DNA of 12,554 nt from Dehalococcoidia bacterium (GTDB lineage Bacteria > Chloroflexota > Dehalococcoidia > Dehalococcoidales > RBG-16-60-22), in NCBI GenBank assembly GCA_030613665.1, contig JAUWLN010000041.1, positions 1-12,554 of the forward strand, in the 5' to 3' direction. The position numbers were made by a program, and so were the translations under genes. Below the pieces are notes generated by a model that made no database searches, was not told the origin of the DNA, and was given only the letters and a program-made list of their open reading frames with translations. Below are positions 6,107 through 12,163 of this stretch, piece after piece (positions within the stretch are counted from its first letter, which is position 1; every line of letters begins with the position of its first letter).

Positions 6107-7312
6107 CTACTCTATTATTTTGCTGATTGAGCCGGCCCCGACCGTTCTCCCACCTTCACGAACGGCAAAGCGCATGCCCGGTTCCAGAGCCACCGGATAA
6201 ATCAGCTTTATCTTCATGTTCACGTTGTCGCCCGGCATGACCATTTCCACGTCTCCCGGCAGTTCAATGTTCCCGGTTACATCCGCGGTCCCGATGTAGA
6301 ACTGCGGCTTGTAGCCATTGAAGAAGGGAGTATGCCGACCGCCTTCCTCCTTGCTCAGCACGTAGATTTGCGCCTCGGCCTGGGTATGCGGTTTAATCGA
6401 GCCCGGTGCCGCCAGCACCTGGCCGCGCTCGATATCTTCTCGCTCAACACCACGGAGCAGGATGCCAACCGCATCACCGGCTTCAGCGTAGTCCAGCGTC
6501 TTGTGGAACATCTCCATGCTGGTCGCCACTACTTTACGAATATCGTGATGCAGGCCGATGATTTCAACTTCATCTCCCGATTTAACCACGCCACGTTCTA
6601 CCCTGCCAGTAGGCACCGTGCCGCGACCCTTGATGCTGAACACGTCTTCAACCGACATCATGAACGGCTTGTCTTTAGGCCGTACCGGCATCGGGATATA
6701 ATCATCAACCGCATCCATCAGCTGAAGTATTTTGCCACACCATTCACATTCTCTCTTGCCGCAGCCACACTCCAGTGCCTTGAGAGCGCTCACTCTCACC
6801 ACCGGTATCTCATCTCCCGGGAACTCTTTTTCGCTGAGCAACTCCCTTACCTCCATCTCCACCAGCTCCAGAAGCTCCTCGTCTTCCATGGCGTCTACTT
6901 TATTCAGGGCAACCACAATCTTGGGGACTTCCACCTGCCGCGCCAGCAGCACGTGCTCTCTGGTCTGCGGCATCGGGCCGTCAGGAGCACTGACCACGAG
7001 AATGGCACCGTCCATCTGGGCAGCACCGGTAATCATGTTCTTGATGTAGTCAGCATGACCCGGGCAGTCAATGTGGGCGTAATGCCGCTTCTCCGTCTCA
7101 TACTCAATATGAGCGATGGCAATGGTCAGGCCGCGTGCCTTTTCCTCCGGCGCATTATCAATGGAATCAAAAGCACGGAACTCGGTGCTACCTATCGCCT
7201 TAGCCAGTGTCAGTGTGATCGCTGACGTCAGTGTTGTTTTTCCATGGTCAACGTGACCGATGGTCCCCACGTTTACATGTGGCTTGGTTCTTTCGAATTT
7301 CTGTTTTGCCAT
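6107..7312 (-). CDS. tuf: Elongation factor Tu
   Basis: EF-Tu delivers aminoacyl-tRNA to the ribosome with GTP hydrolysis. All G motifs are present in the 401 residues: GHVDHGKT (19-26), the switch I region RGLTIAIAH with Thr63 as the Mg-coordinating residue, DCPGH with the catalytic His86, NKVD (137-140) and SALK (175-178). Domains 2 and 3 follow (GRGTVPTGRVERG, then GGRHTPFFNGYKPQFY). Between the G5 motif and the end of the G domain lies ECGCGKRECEWCGK, which places cysteines at 182, 184, 189 and 192. I know this insertion from Chloroflexota EF-Tu, and it could bind a metal. Unlike most EF-Tu, SAP replaces SAT after the G3 region and RVSAL replaces RGSAL. GGAGGT precedes the ATG. It is co-transcribed behind tRNA-Thr(GGT). 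Confidence 0.97.
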   Translation of the reverse strand: MAKQKFERTKPHVNVGTIGHVDHGKTTLTSAITLTLAKAIGSTEFRAFDSIDNAPEEKARGLTIAIAHIEYETEKRHYAHIDCPGHADYIKNMITGAAQMDGAILVVSAPDGPMPQTREHVLLARQVEVPKIVVALNKVDAMEDEELLELVEMEVRELLSEKEFPGDEIPVVRVSALKALECGCGKRECEWCGKILQLMDAVDDYIPMPVRPKDKPFMMSVEDVFSIKGRGTVPTGRVERGVVKSGDEVEIIGLHHDIRKVVATSMEMFHKTLDYAEAGDAVGILLRGVEREDIERGQVLAAPGSIKPHTQAEAQIYVLSKEEGGRHTPFFNGYKPQFYIGTADVTGNIELPGDVEMVMPGDNVNMKIKLIYPVALEPGMRFAVREGGRTVGAGSISKIIE

Positions 7313-7331
7313 TTCAACCTCCGTTTTACCA

Positions 7332-7404
7332 AGCCCACAACCAGATTCGAACTGGTGACCCCGTTCTTACCAAGAACGTGCTCTACCGACTGAGCTATGT
7401 GGGC
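7332..7404 (-). tRNA. tRNA-Thr (anticodon GGT)
   Basis: A full cloverleaf reads on the minus strand: acceptor GCCCACA/TGTGGGC, D arm GCTC/GAGC, anticodon stem CGTTC/GAACG with loop TTGGTAA, and T arm ACCAG-TTCGAAT-CTGGT. The 3' CCA is not encoded. It lies 20 bases upstream of the tuf start, so tuf mRNA is probably processed from a common transcript. Confidence 0.96.
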
Positions 7405-7419
7405 ATAATTACAAAGCTA

Positions 7420-7448
7420 ATTTTAGAATATAAATTATGAAAAGTCAA
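7420..7448 (-). promoter_or_regulatory. Promoter for tRNA-Thr(GGT)-tuf and downstream genes
   Basis: TTGACT (7443-7448) and TAAAAT (7420-7425) lie on the minus strand with a 17-base spacer. The start point would fall a few bases before the tRNA. Both boxes match five of six consensus bases, and the AT-rich spacer fits a strong promoter, as expected ahead of tuf. Confidence 0.75.
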
Positions 7449-7457
7449 CAAGCGGTC

Positions 7458-7474
7458 CGTTCCCACGCGGAACG
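7458..7474 (-). other. 6-bp hairpin between tRNA-Tyr and the tuf promoter
   Basis: CGTTCC and GGAACG form a perfect stem with a 5-base loop, 34 bases after the end of tRNA-Tyr and just upstream of the tuf -35. No T-run follows, so it is not a standard intrinsic terminator. It could be a weak terminator or a processing site for the upstream tRNA transcript. Confidence 0.35.
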
Positions 7475-7507
7475 CGATTACCGCCGCTGGCACATATGGT
7501 GCTGTGG

Positions 7508-7591
7508 TGGAGGGGACAGGATTCGAACCTGTGTAGCCCTTAGGGCGGCAGTTTTACAGACTGCTCCGATTAACCACTCCGGCACCCCTCC
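7508..7591 (-). tRNA. tRNA-Tyr (anticodon GTA)
   Basis: The minus strand gives acceptor GGAGGGG/CCCCTCC, anticodon stem GCAGT/ACTGC with loop CTGTAAA, a long variable arm (CGCCCTAAGGGC region) and T arm ACAGG-TTCGAAT-CCTGT. The extended variable arm and GTA anticodon identify a class II tyrosine tRNA. CCA is not encoded: the A after the acceptor is the discriminator. Confidence 0.96.
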
Positions 7592-7608
7592 ACAACCTCA
7601 ACCCCCGG

Positions 7609-7682
7609 AGCCTGAGGGGGGATTCGAACCCACGACCTGCTGTTTACAAAACAGCTGCTCTAACCAACTGAGCTACTCAGGC
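7609..7682 (-). tRNA. tRNA-Thr (anticodon TGT)
   Basis: The minus strand gives acceptor GCCTGAG/CTCAGGC, D arm GCTC/GAGC, anticodon stem GCTGT/ACAGC with loop TTTGTAA, and T arm GTGGG-TTCGAAT-CCCCC. One T-stem position is a T-C mismatch. All other stems pair, so it is probably functional. It leads the tRNA cluster and sits about 35 bases after a strong promoter. Confidence 0.94.
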
Positions 7683-7717
7683 GATAGCTAGGCCAATAAC
7701 AAGGCGACCAGCCAGTT

Positions 7718-7747
7718 ATTATAAGGAATGGTGAAGGTAAAAGTCAA
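7718..7747 (-). promoter_or_regulatory. Strong promoter for the tRNA-Thr/tRNA-Tyr pair
   Basis: TTGACT (7742-7747) and a perfect TATAAT (7718-7723) are 18 bases apart on the minus strand, just after the rhomboid stop. Their distance to tRNA-Thr(TGT) leaves a short 5' leader typical of tRNA transcripts. Confidence 0.75.
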
Positions 7748-7767
7748 GCTGGCACTGCCCGGCGTTA

Positions 7768-8379
7768 TTAGAAGAAATACCTTCCCCTTCTGCGAGAAAT
7801 ATAGCCGGCAATAAGTCCCACAATGAGCCCGCCGAGGTGCGCCTGCCAGGCGACCGACGGCATGAAGGAGAGCAGCAGGAAGCCACCTGTTACCGCCACC
7901 CAGAGCGGGATGGGGAGGGGTATGGGGAAAATCATCACCGACATTCGCGGTCTTAATACCACCAGCCCGCCGGCAAGGGCGAACACGGCGCCGGAGGCAC
8001 CTAAGGCTACGTAATACGGCGCAAACCCGGCTAACAGCAGCATAAATATGTTACCTGCAATACCCCCGCTGAAGTAGACGAGCAGAAATCTCTTATCGCC
8101 AACTAATCCATTAAAAGCACTTCCAAAAAAGTAAAGGGTAAACATATTAGCGAATATGTGCCAGAAGCTGGTATGCAGGAACATGCTCGTGATTATCGTC
8201 CATGGCTGTGTCACAAAATATTGCGGCATCGGCAACGCTAAAGCCAGAAATATCCTGTCAGCCAGTGGCGGCGATACTATACCCAATATAAAGATGAGCA
8301 CATAGACAAACAGGTTTGCTACAATTATTACTAATACCGGACTTATCCCGTCACTCGGGGAACCGTATCTCACTCTCAT
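7768..8379 (-). CDS. Rhomboid-family intramembrane serine protease
   Basis: Rhomboids cleave transmembrane segments of substrate proteins within the membrane. The 203 residues give six membrane spans. The second span contains HIFAN, the conserved HxxxN with His74 and Asn78 of the oxyanion region. LGASGAVFALAG carries the nucleophile Ser129 in GASG. WQAHLGGLIVGLIAG carries the catalytic His181 with the GxxxG-type packing motif. The length matches the minimal bacterial form, with no extra domain; the C-terminus is basic (SRRRGR). AAGGAGA lies about 11 bases before the ATG. It is a single gene between divergent exporter genes and the tRNA cluster, and nothing nearby suggests its substrate. Confidence 0.93.
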   Translation of the reverse strand: MRVRYGSPSDGISPVLVIIVANLFVYVLIFILGIVSPPLADRIFLALALPMPQYFVTQPWTIITSMFLHTSFWHIFANMFTLYFFGSAFNGLVGDKRFLLVYFSGGIAGNIFMLLLAGFAPYYVALGASGAVFALAGGLVVLRPRMSVMIFPIPLPIPLWVAVTGGFLLLSFMPSVAWQAHLGGLIVGLIAGYISRRRGRYFF

Positions 8380-8415
8380 TTATTGAGCAATCTCCTTCAG
8401 AAAGCCGCTTATTCC

Positions 8416-8445
8416 ATAATAACGTATTTTGCCGCGACTAAACAA
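8416..8445 (-). promoter_or_regulatory. Possible promoter for the rhomboid gene
   Basis: TTGTTT (8440-8445) and TATTAT (8416-8421) are 18 bases apart on the minus strand, 37 bases before the ATG. The -35 is weak (three of six). The rest of the 8380-8553 gap shows a TACAAT (8463-8468) on the plus strand that could serve the exporter, but without a clear -35. Confidence 0.38.
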
Positions 8446-8553
8446 TGATGAACCTGAAATGCTACAATAGTAGTGGGCAGTATTCCAGCGGAGACTCAGT
8501 CCGCACGGCGTTTGACCCCCAGACTACCATAATTCTTATATATCTGGTGAGGT

Positions 8554-9537
8554 ATGAGTGAACATATCATCGAAGTAGAAAACCTGATTAAGAAATTCGG
8601 CGACCTGGTGGCGGTCAACGACATCAGTTTCAACGTGGCGCCAGGGGAAATCTTCGGCTTTCTGGGCCCGAACGGGGCGGGGAAGACCACCACCATCAAT
8701 ATTCTCTGCACGCTGACCAAACCGACTTCCGGTCGGGCCAGCATTGCCGGCCTAGACGTGGTGCACAAGCAGAGCCAGGTGCGCCAGCGGATAGGGCTCG
8801 TCTTTCAGGACCCCAGCCTTGATGAGAGGCTCAGCGCTCTGCAGAACCTCCGTTTTCACGCCCTCGTCTACGGTGTACCTGCCTCCGTCCGCGAGCCGCG
8901 TATTGAGCAATTTCTCCGGATGATGGAGCTCTGGGACAAACGCAATAACAAGGTACAGCCCTTTTCCGGGGGGATGAAACGGCGTCTGGAACTGGCGCGA
9001 GGGCTGCTGCACCACCCCGGAGTCCTTTTCCTCGACGAGCCGACGCTCGGGCTCGACCCGCAGACCAGGAACCGTATGTGGGAGTATATCCTAGAGCTGC
9101 GGCGACAGGAAGGGACAACTATTTTTCTCACCACTCATTACATGGATGAGGCGGATAAAGCCGACCGCATTGCCGTTATTGACCTGGGCAAGCTCATCGC
9201 CATGGACACGCCGGCAAAACTGAAGCGAATGGTGGGCAAGGATATAGTATCGCTGAAGACCGACGATAACGACCAGGCGGTGGCAGAAATCAGGACCCGC
9301 TACCAGGTTGAAGCCCGGCCTGACGGTGATGGCCTCTGCTTTGAGGTCGCCAACGGGGAGGAATTTCTGCCCGTTCTCCTGCGCGAATTCAGCACCCGCA
9401 TAGCGAGCGTGAGCATGCGCCGGCCGAGCCTCGATGACGTGTTCCTCAAGCTCACGGGCAGGGAGATACGGGAGGAGGAAGTCAGCGATACATTCAAGGC
9501 AATGGTTCGCCAGCATGGCCGCCGTTCGCGGCGCTAG
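8554..9537 (+). CDS. ABC-2 type exporter, ATP-binding subunit (DrrA-like)
   Basis: This 327-residue cytoplasmic ATPase powers the permease encoded next to it. The nucleotide-binding domain has Walker A GPNGAGKT (38-45), Q-loop Q85, signature FSGGM (137-141), Walker B VLFLDEP with Glu162, D-loop LGLD and switch His195. After it comes a ~100-residue C-terminal region ending PSLDDVFLKLTGR, typical of the daunorubicin-resistance (DrrA/CcmA) class. Substrates of this class range from drugs and antibiotics to lipids and polysaccharides, so no substrate can be assigned. GGTGAGG stands unusually close to the ATG, but a stop lies directly upstream in frame and MSEHIIEVENLIKKF is the normal beginning of the family. 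The permease starts nine bases after the stop. Confidence 0.93.
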   Translation: MSEHIIEVENLIKKFGDLVAVNDISFNVAPGEIFGFLGPNGAGKTTTINILCTLTKPTSGRASIAGLDVVHKQSQVRQRIGLVFQDPSLDERLSALQNLRFHALVYGVPASVREPRIEQFLRMMELWDKRNNKVQPFSGGMKRRLELARGLLHHPGVLFLDEPTLGLDPQTRNRMWEYILELRRQEGTTIFLTTHYMDEADKADRIAVIDLGKLIAMDTPAKLKRMVGKDIVSLKTDDNDQAVAEIRTRYQVEARPDGDGLCFEVANGEEFLPVLLREFSTRIASVSMRRPSLDDVFLKLTGREIREEEVSDTFKAMVRQHGRRSRR

Positions 9538-9546
9538 GAGGGTTAT

Positions 9547-10335
9547 ATGAATCAGCTGCGTGGTATCTATACTATCTGGTACCGTGATATCTTGCGCTTC
9601 TGGCACGATAAGTTGCGTTTCTTCGGGTCAATTACCTTTCCTCTCCTGTTCCTCTTCGTCTTCGGCAGCGGGCTCAGCGCCAGAATGGGCATGCTCGGTG
9701 AGGGCTACGATTTTACGCAGTTTATCTTCCCCGGTATTATCGGCATGACGGTGCTGATGAGCTCGTTCATGTCCGGGATTTCCGTGGTCTGGGACCGCGA
9801 GTTTGGCTTTCTCAAGGAAGTGCTGGTGGCACCGATAAGCCGTGCCGCCGTCGCCACCGGCAAGGCGCTGGGGTCAGCCACCATTGCCTCGTTTCAGGGG
9901 CTGCTGATACTCGCCTTTGCCCCGCTCATCGGCGTTTCCTTATCCATCGGGACGGTGCTGGCGCTGCTGCCGCTCATGTTCCTGCTGGCCATGTCCCTGG
10001 GCTCATTCGGCGTCCTGCTGGCCACCCGAATCCGCTCCATGGAAGCGTTTCAGGCCACGATGCAGATGCTGATGTTCCCCATGGTATTTCTCTCCGGGGC
10101 GTTTTTCCCGCTGCAGGACCTGCCGCAATGGATGAACGTGCTGGTGAAGGTCAATCCGGCCACCTACGGCATTGCCCCCATCCGCCAGGTGGTGCTCGGT
10201 GCGGCCCCGGACGCAATATACAACATCAGCCTGTTCGGGCACGCGCTGACGCTCTGGAATGAAATCGCCATTCTGGCCGCCTTCGGGGCGGCGATGCTTC
10301 TGCTCGCCATATGGTCGTTCGGCAATCAGGCGTAA
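9547..10335 (+). CDS. ABC-2 type exporter, permease subunit (DrrB-like)
   Basis: The 262-residue integral membrane protein has about six spans (near residues 25-43, 58-82, 112-132, 138-160, 174-191 and 238-258). The ABC-2 family signature FLSGAFFPLQDLP lies at 181-193, and the cytoplasmic coupling region DREFGFLKEVLVAPISR is present near 83-99. GGAGGG lies just upstream of the ATG, and the gene follows the ATPase by nine bases, so the two form one operon and one transporter. It ends six bases before the promoter region of tRNA-Asn, with no obvious terminator between. Confidence 0.93.
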   Translation: MNQLRGIYTIWYRDILRFWHDKLRFFGSITFPLLFLFVFGSGLSARMGMLGEGYDFTQFIFPGIIGMTVLMSSFMSGISVVWDREFGFLKEVLVAPISRAAVATGKALGSATIASFQGLLILAFAPLIGVSLSIGTVLALLPLMFLLAMSLGSFGVLLATRIRSMEAFQATMQMLMFPMVFLSGAFFPLQDLPQWMNVLVKVNPATYGIAPIRQVVLGAAPDAIYNISLFGHALTLWNEIAILAAFGAAMLLLAIWSFGNQA

Positions 10336-10340
10336 CTCCC

Positions 10341-10369
10341 TTGACTTTGCCCGCCAGAATTACGATAAT
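10341..10369 (+). promoter_or_regulatory. Promoter for tRNA-Asn
   Basis: TTGACT (10341-10346) and GATAAT (10364-10369) are separated by 17 bases and lie 20 bases before the tRNA. Both boxes match five of six consensus bases. Confidence 0.72.
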
Positions 10370-10389
10370 AAAGCTGGCTTTTCAAGCAC

Positions 10390-10464
10390 TCCCCGATAGC
10401 TCAATGGTAGAGCGAGCGGCTGTTAACCGCTAGGTTCTAGGTTCGAATCCTAGTCGGGGAGCCA
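10390..10464 (+). tRNA. tRNA-Asn (anticodon GTT)
   Basis: Complete cloverleaf: acceptor TCCCCGA/TCGGGGA, D arm GCTC/GAGC, anticodon stem AGCGG/CCGCT with loop CTGTTAA, T arm CTAGG-TTCGAAT-CCTAG, discriminator G and an encoded CCA. It differs from the three other tRNAs here in carrying the CCA. A second, partial tRNA end resembling its 3' part lies about 980 bases downstream. Confidence 0.97.
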
Positions 10465-10500
10465 GGTTTTCCCTCTGGTCACCGTTGTCTCCTCTTTTAT

Positions 10501-10526
10501 CACGCCTGTGCTTTTATTATGGCGTG
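10501..10526 (+). other. Hairpin downstream of tRNA-Asn, possible weak terminator
   Basis: CACGCC (10501-10506) and GGCGTG (10521-10526) are perfect complements around a 14-base AT-rich loop. They are followed by TCTTGTGGTGTTTG, not by a proper T-run. The 182-base gap 10465-10646 otherwise holds only the operator-like repeat described next. Confidence 0.3.
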
Positions 10527-10579
10527 TCTTGTGGTGTTTGCAAGCGGCATATACCAAGGTTATTATCTAACTTGAAGTG

Positions 10580-10605
10580 TTATACAGAAACTTATGCTGT
10601 ATAAT
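10580..10605 (+). promoter_or_regulatory. Inverted repeat overlapping a -10 box ahead of the NYN gene
   Basis: TTATACAG (10580-10587) and CTGTATAA (10597-10604) are perfect complements separated by nine bases. The right arm overlaps a TATAAT (10600-10605), 41 bases before the GTG of the NYN gene. The layout fits an operator placed on a promoter. No -35 at ideal spacing is visible: TTGAAG at 10572 is 22 bases from the -10. Confidence 0.4.
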
Positions 10606-10646
10606 TAAATTGGTTAGGCATCAGATGATAAACAGAGAGGTGTAAT

Positions 10647-11399
10647 GTGAGTGAGCGATCTGAGAAAGAGAAATTCGCAGTCCTGATTGATGGCGACAAT
10701 GCTCAGGCATCTCTACTTCCCCAAATCCTGGCTGAAGTCAGTAAAGCCGGCCTGATAACGATTAAGCGGATATACGGAGACTGGACTACAACACAGATGA
10801 ATAGCTGGAAGGATTCACTTCACAAACACGCTATTCAGCCCATACAGCAGTTCAGGAATACGGTGGGCAAGAACGCAACGGATAGCGCGATGATAATCGA
10901 TGCGATGGATATACTCCACAGTAACGATGTTGACGGCTTTTGTATAGTCTCCAGTGACAGTGATTACACACGGCTGGCGACAAGAATCAGGGAGGAAGGC
11001 CTTTTCGTCATTGGAGTAGGAGAAAAGAAGACCCCGGAAGCCTTCAGGAACGCCTGCAACCAATTTATATATAGCGAGAATCTGGCCGTTACCAGGGAGC
11101 CGAGAAAGAAACCCACGGAAAAGCTGAAAGAAGAAGAGAAAATTGATACACCTGACCCTCTACCTCTTCTAATTCAAGGATTTGAGATGGCGGCGAAGGA
11201 AGAGGAATGGGTTCACCTGGCATCAATGGGTAGCGCCCTTCGGCAATTGGATCCGGCGTTTGATTCCCGGACGTACAATCACCCCAAGCTACAATCGCTT
11301 ATCAAGGATTATCCGAATACGTTTGCGCTCAAGCTAGACAAGTCCAAAAAACCGCCGGTTTTATATGTCGCGTTGAAGTCTCAAGTGAACACCAGGTAG
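10647..11399 (+). CDS. NYN-domain (PIN-like) nuclease with C-terminal LOTUS/OST-HTH domain
   Basis: The 250-residue protein has an N-terminal NYN/PIN-like ribonuclease domain (~9-148) with the acidic metal-binding set: AVLIDGDNA (Asp15, Asp17), TDSAMIIDAMD (Asp79, Asp85) and SSDSDY (Asp104, Asp106). A charged linker (150-168) leads to a LOTUS/OST-HTH domain (~170-245; PLLIQGFEMAAKE, WVHLASMGSALRQLDP, TYNHPKLQSLI). LOTUS domains bind RNA or G-quadruplex structures, so the protein probably cuts or surveys structured RNA. The targets of bacterial members are largely unknown, though the NYN-LOTUS combination itself is widespread. The GTG start at 10647 follows GAGAGGTG; an ATG two bases upstream runs directly into a stop. 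It stands alone between tRNA-Asn and a tRNA fragment and ends right at that fragment, which suggests acquisition with a mobile unit. Confidence 0.9.
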   Translation: MSERSEKEKFAVLIDGDNAQASLLPQILAEVSKAGLITIKRIYGDWTTTQMNSWKDSLHKHAIQPIQQFRNTVGKNATDSAMIIDAMDILHSNDVDGFCIVSSDSDYTRLATRIREEGLFVIGVGEKKTPEAFRNACNQFIYSENLAVTREPRKKPTEKLKEEEKIDTPDPLPLLIQGFEMAAKEEEWVHLASMGSALRQLDPAFDSRTYNHPKLQSLIKDYPNTFALKLDKSKKPPVLYVALKSQVNTR

Positions 11400-11403
11400 G
11401 TCG

Positions 11404-11445
11404 CGCAACGCCAGGTTGTTGGTTCGAGTCCAGCTCGGGGAGCCA
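11404..11445 (+). pseudogene. 3' fragment of a tRNA, Asn-like
   Basis: A T arm (GTTGG-TTCGAGT-CCAGC), the 3' acceptor strand TCGGGGA, discriminator G and CCA are present, preceded by AGGTT and a degraded anticodon-arm remnant (AACGCC). No matching TCCCCGA 5' half exists nearby, since the NYN coding frame ends four bases before. Over the last 33 bases it matches the intact tRNA-Asn except at six positions, all in the T arm, where pairing is kept (one G-T pair). It may be a displaced attachment-site copy or a remnant of another tRNA gene. Confidence 0.75.
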
Positions 11446-11490
11446 AGATTATTAATACGCAGAACTCACTCAATCTGCAAGCCCGAGAAG

Positions 11491-11715
11491 TTATTGTCTA
11501 AGGAAGATTTTTTTCAAGAACGATACTCGTGCATAAAAAGCCCTAGTTGTGCTTCCATGCCCGGCACCTTTTGTCCTAGGCTGAATAAATACGCCCATTC
11601 TACCTGTCAACGCCGAAAATCCTCGCTCAATAATCGTGTTTCTTACTGAGTCATAATCCTCTTTCACCTGATTATATATGTGTGGATTATCAATGCAGGC
11701 AGAACATATTTTCAA
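11491..11715 (-). CDS. Short frame with RTKG-GHGS motif, possibly a truncated or frameshifted part
   Basis: A 74-codon frame starts at a TTG and contains a region that looks strongly conserved: ERGFSALTGRMG, then QPRTKGAGHGS, then TRAFYARVSFLKKIF near the C-terminus. Two cysteines (CSAC) stand near its start. It overlaps the end of the 101-residue frame upstream by 26 bases in another phase, has no good ribosome binding site, and its frame is open for only four codons before the TTG. It could be a coupled downstream gene or the continuation of the upstream frame after a frameshift. I loosely associate the RTKG/GHGS pattern with type II restriction enzymes but cannot name a family, so no function is assigned. 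Confidence 0.42.
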   Translation of the reverse strand: MKICSACIDNPHIYNQVKEDYDSVRNTIIERGFSALTGRMGVFIQPRTKGAGHGSTTRAFYARVSFLKKIFLRQ

Positions 11716-11995
11716 ATACTGCGCCGCTCAATTTGAATTGTACAAATTGCTTTTCCATACTAAATCTCTTTATCTCTATATAACCGTTACTATCAAACTC
11801 TATGGGCTCCTTCATAAAAGCCGTACCGAAAAAGTTGACAATCACTAACCGTTCTAAAGCTACTGGCCGAGTCCAATCGTCCTCATCGTGTCTGATTTGA
11901 TACATGTAAGGATAGCCTGAAGGAGCTTTCTCCGGAGGAATTCTCTCTTCGTAATATACAATGCAATCAATATCATTTATGCGAGCGTTCAGCAT
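11690..11995 (-). CDS. Small protein resembling stand-alone LPD28-like proteins
   Basis: This 101-residue protein (MLNARINDIDCIVYYEERIP start) has a central segment IRHDEDDWTRPVALER and VIVNFFGTAFMKEPIEF, then GYIEIKRF. The order RHD-D, P-x-x-x-E, VNxxGT and KEP resembles my memory of LPD28-type domains, found as small proteins or parts of mobile-element polypeptides. The link is by pattern only. It has no signal peptide or membrane span. Its ATG begins three bases after the stop of the DpnI-like remnant, and no separate Shine-Dalgarno is obvious, so it was probably translated by coupling to the restriction gene. Its last ~8 residues (ENMFCLH) may be out of frame relative to the next frame. 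Function unknown. Confidence 0.6.
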   Translation of the reverse strand: MLNARINDIDCIVYYEERIPPEKAPSGYPYMYQIRHDEDDWTRPVALERLVIVNFFGTAFMKEPIEFDSNGYIEIKRFSMEKQFVQFKLSGAVFENMFCLH

Positions 11996-11998
11996 AAC

Positions 11999-12163
11999 TT
12001 AAGGTCGTTGCACCCAAAGTTTCTTGTATATGCCCGGTCTTATGAATTCTAGCAGGCCTATATCACGCAAATACTGTAATTGTTGTCTTATCTTGGCTTT
12101 GACATTTCGGTTATTCGGATGTAACCGACTTAAGTGCTTTTCAAAGGAGTAAACTTCTTGAAG
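11999..12163 (-). pseudogene. C-terminal winged-helix remnant of a DpnI-type restriction endonuclease
   Basis: A 54-codon frame, too short for automatic lists, encodes LQEVYSFEKHLSRLHPNN, VKAKIRQQLQYLRDIGLLEF and RPGIYKKLWVQRP before a TAA. The pattern VYxFE...LHPNN...KIRQQLQxLRDxGLxEFxxxGxY is that of the DpnI C-terminal winged-helix domain. DpnI cuts GATC sites only when adenine-methylated, and this domain reads the methylated site. The catalytic PD-(D/E)xK domain that should precede it (about 180-200 residues) is absent. The frame begins at 12163, the base next to the presumed IS end at 12164, and entering the IS gives a stop within eight codons. It therefore looks like a restriction gene cut by insertion or recombination. 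The next gene starts three bases after its stop. Confidence 0.75.

Noticed and set aside
6332..7225. Plus-strand frame of 297 codons opposite tuf
   Set aside because: tuf is certain on the other strand; the antisense protein has an unnatural composition rich in His, Arg and Gln and no motif.
11416..11649. Plus-strand 77-codon frame starting inside the tRNA fragment
   Set aside because: Its first residues (LVRVQLGEP) are the usual artefact of translating a tRNA 3' end, and the rest shows no protein-like pattern.
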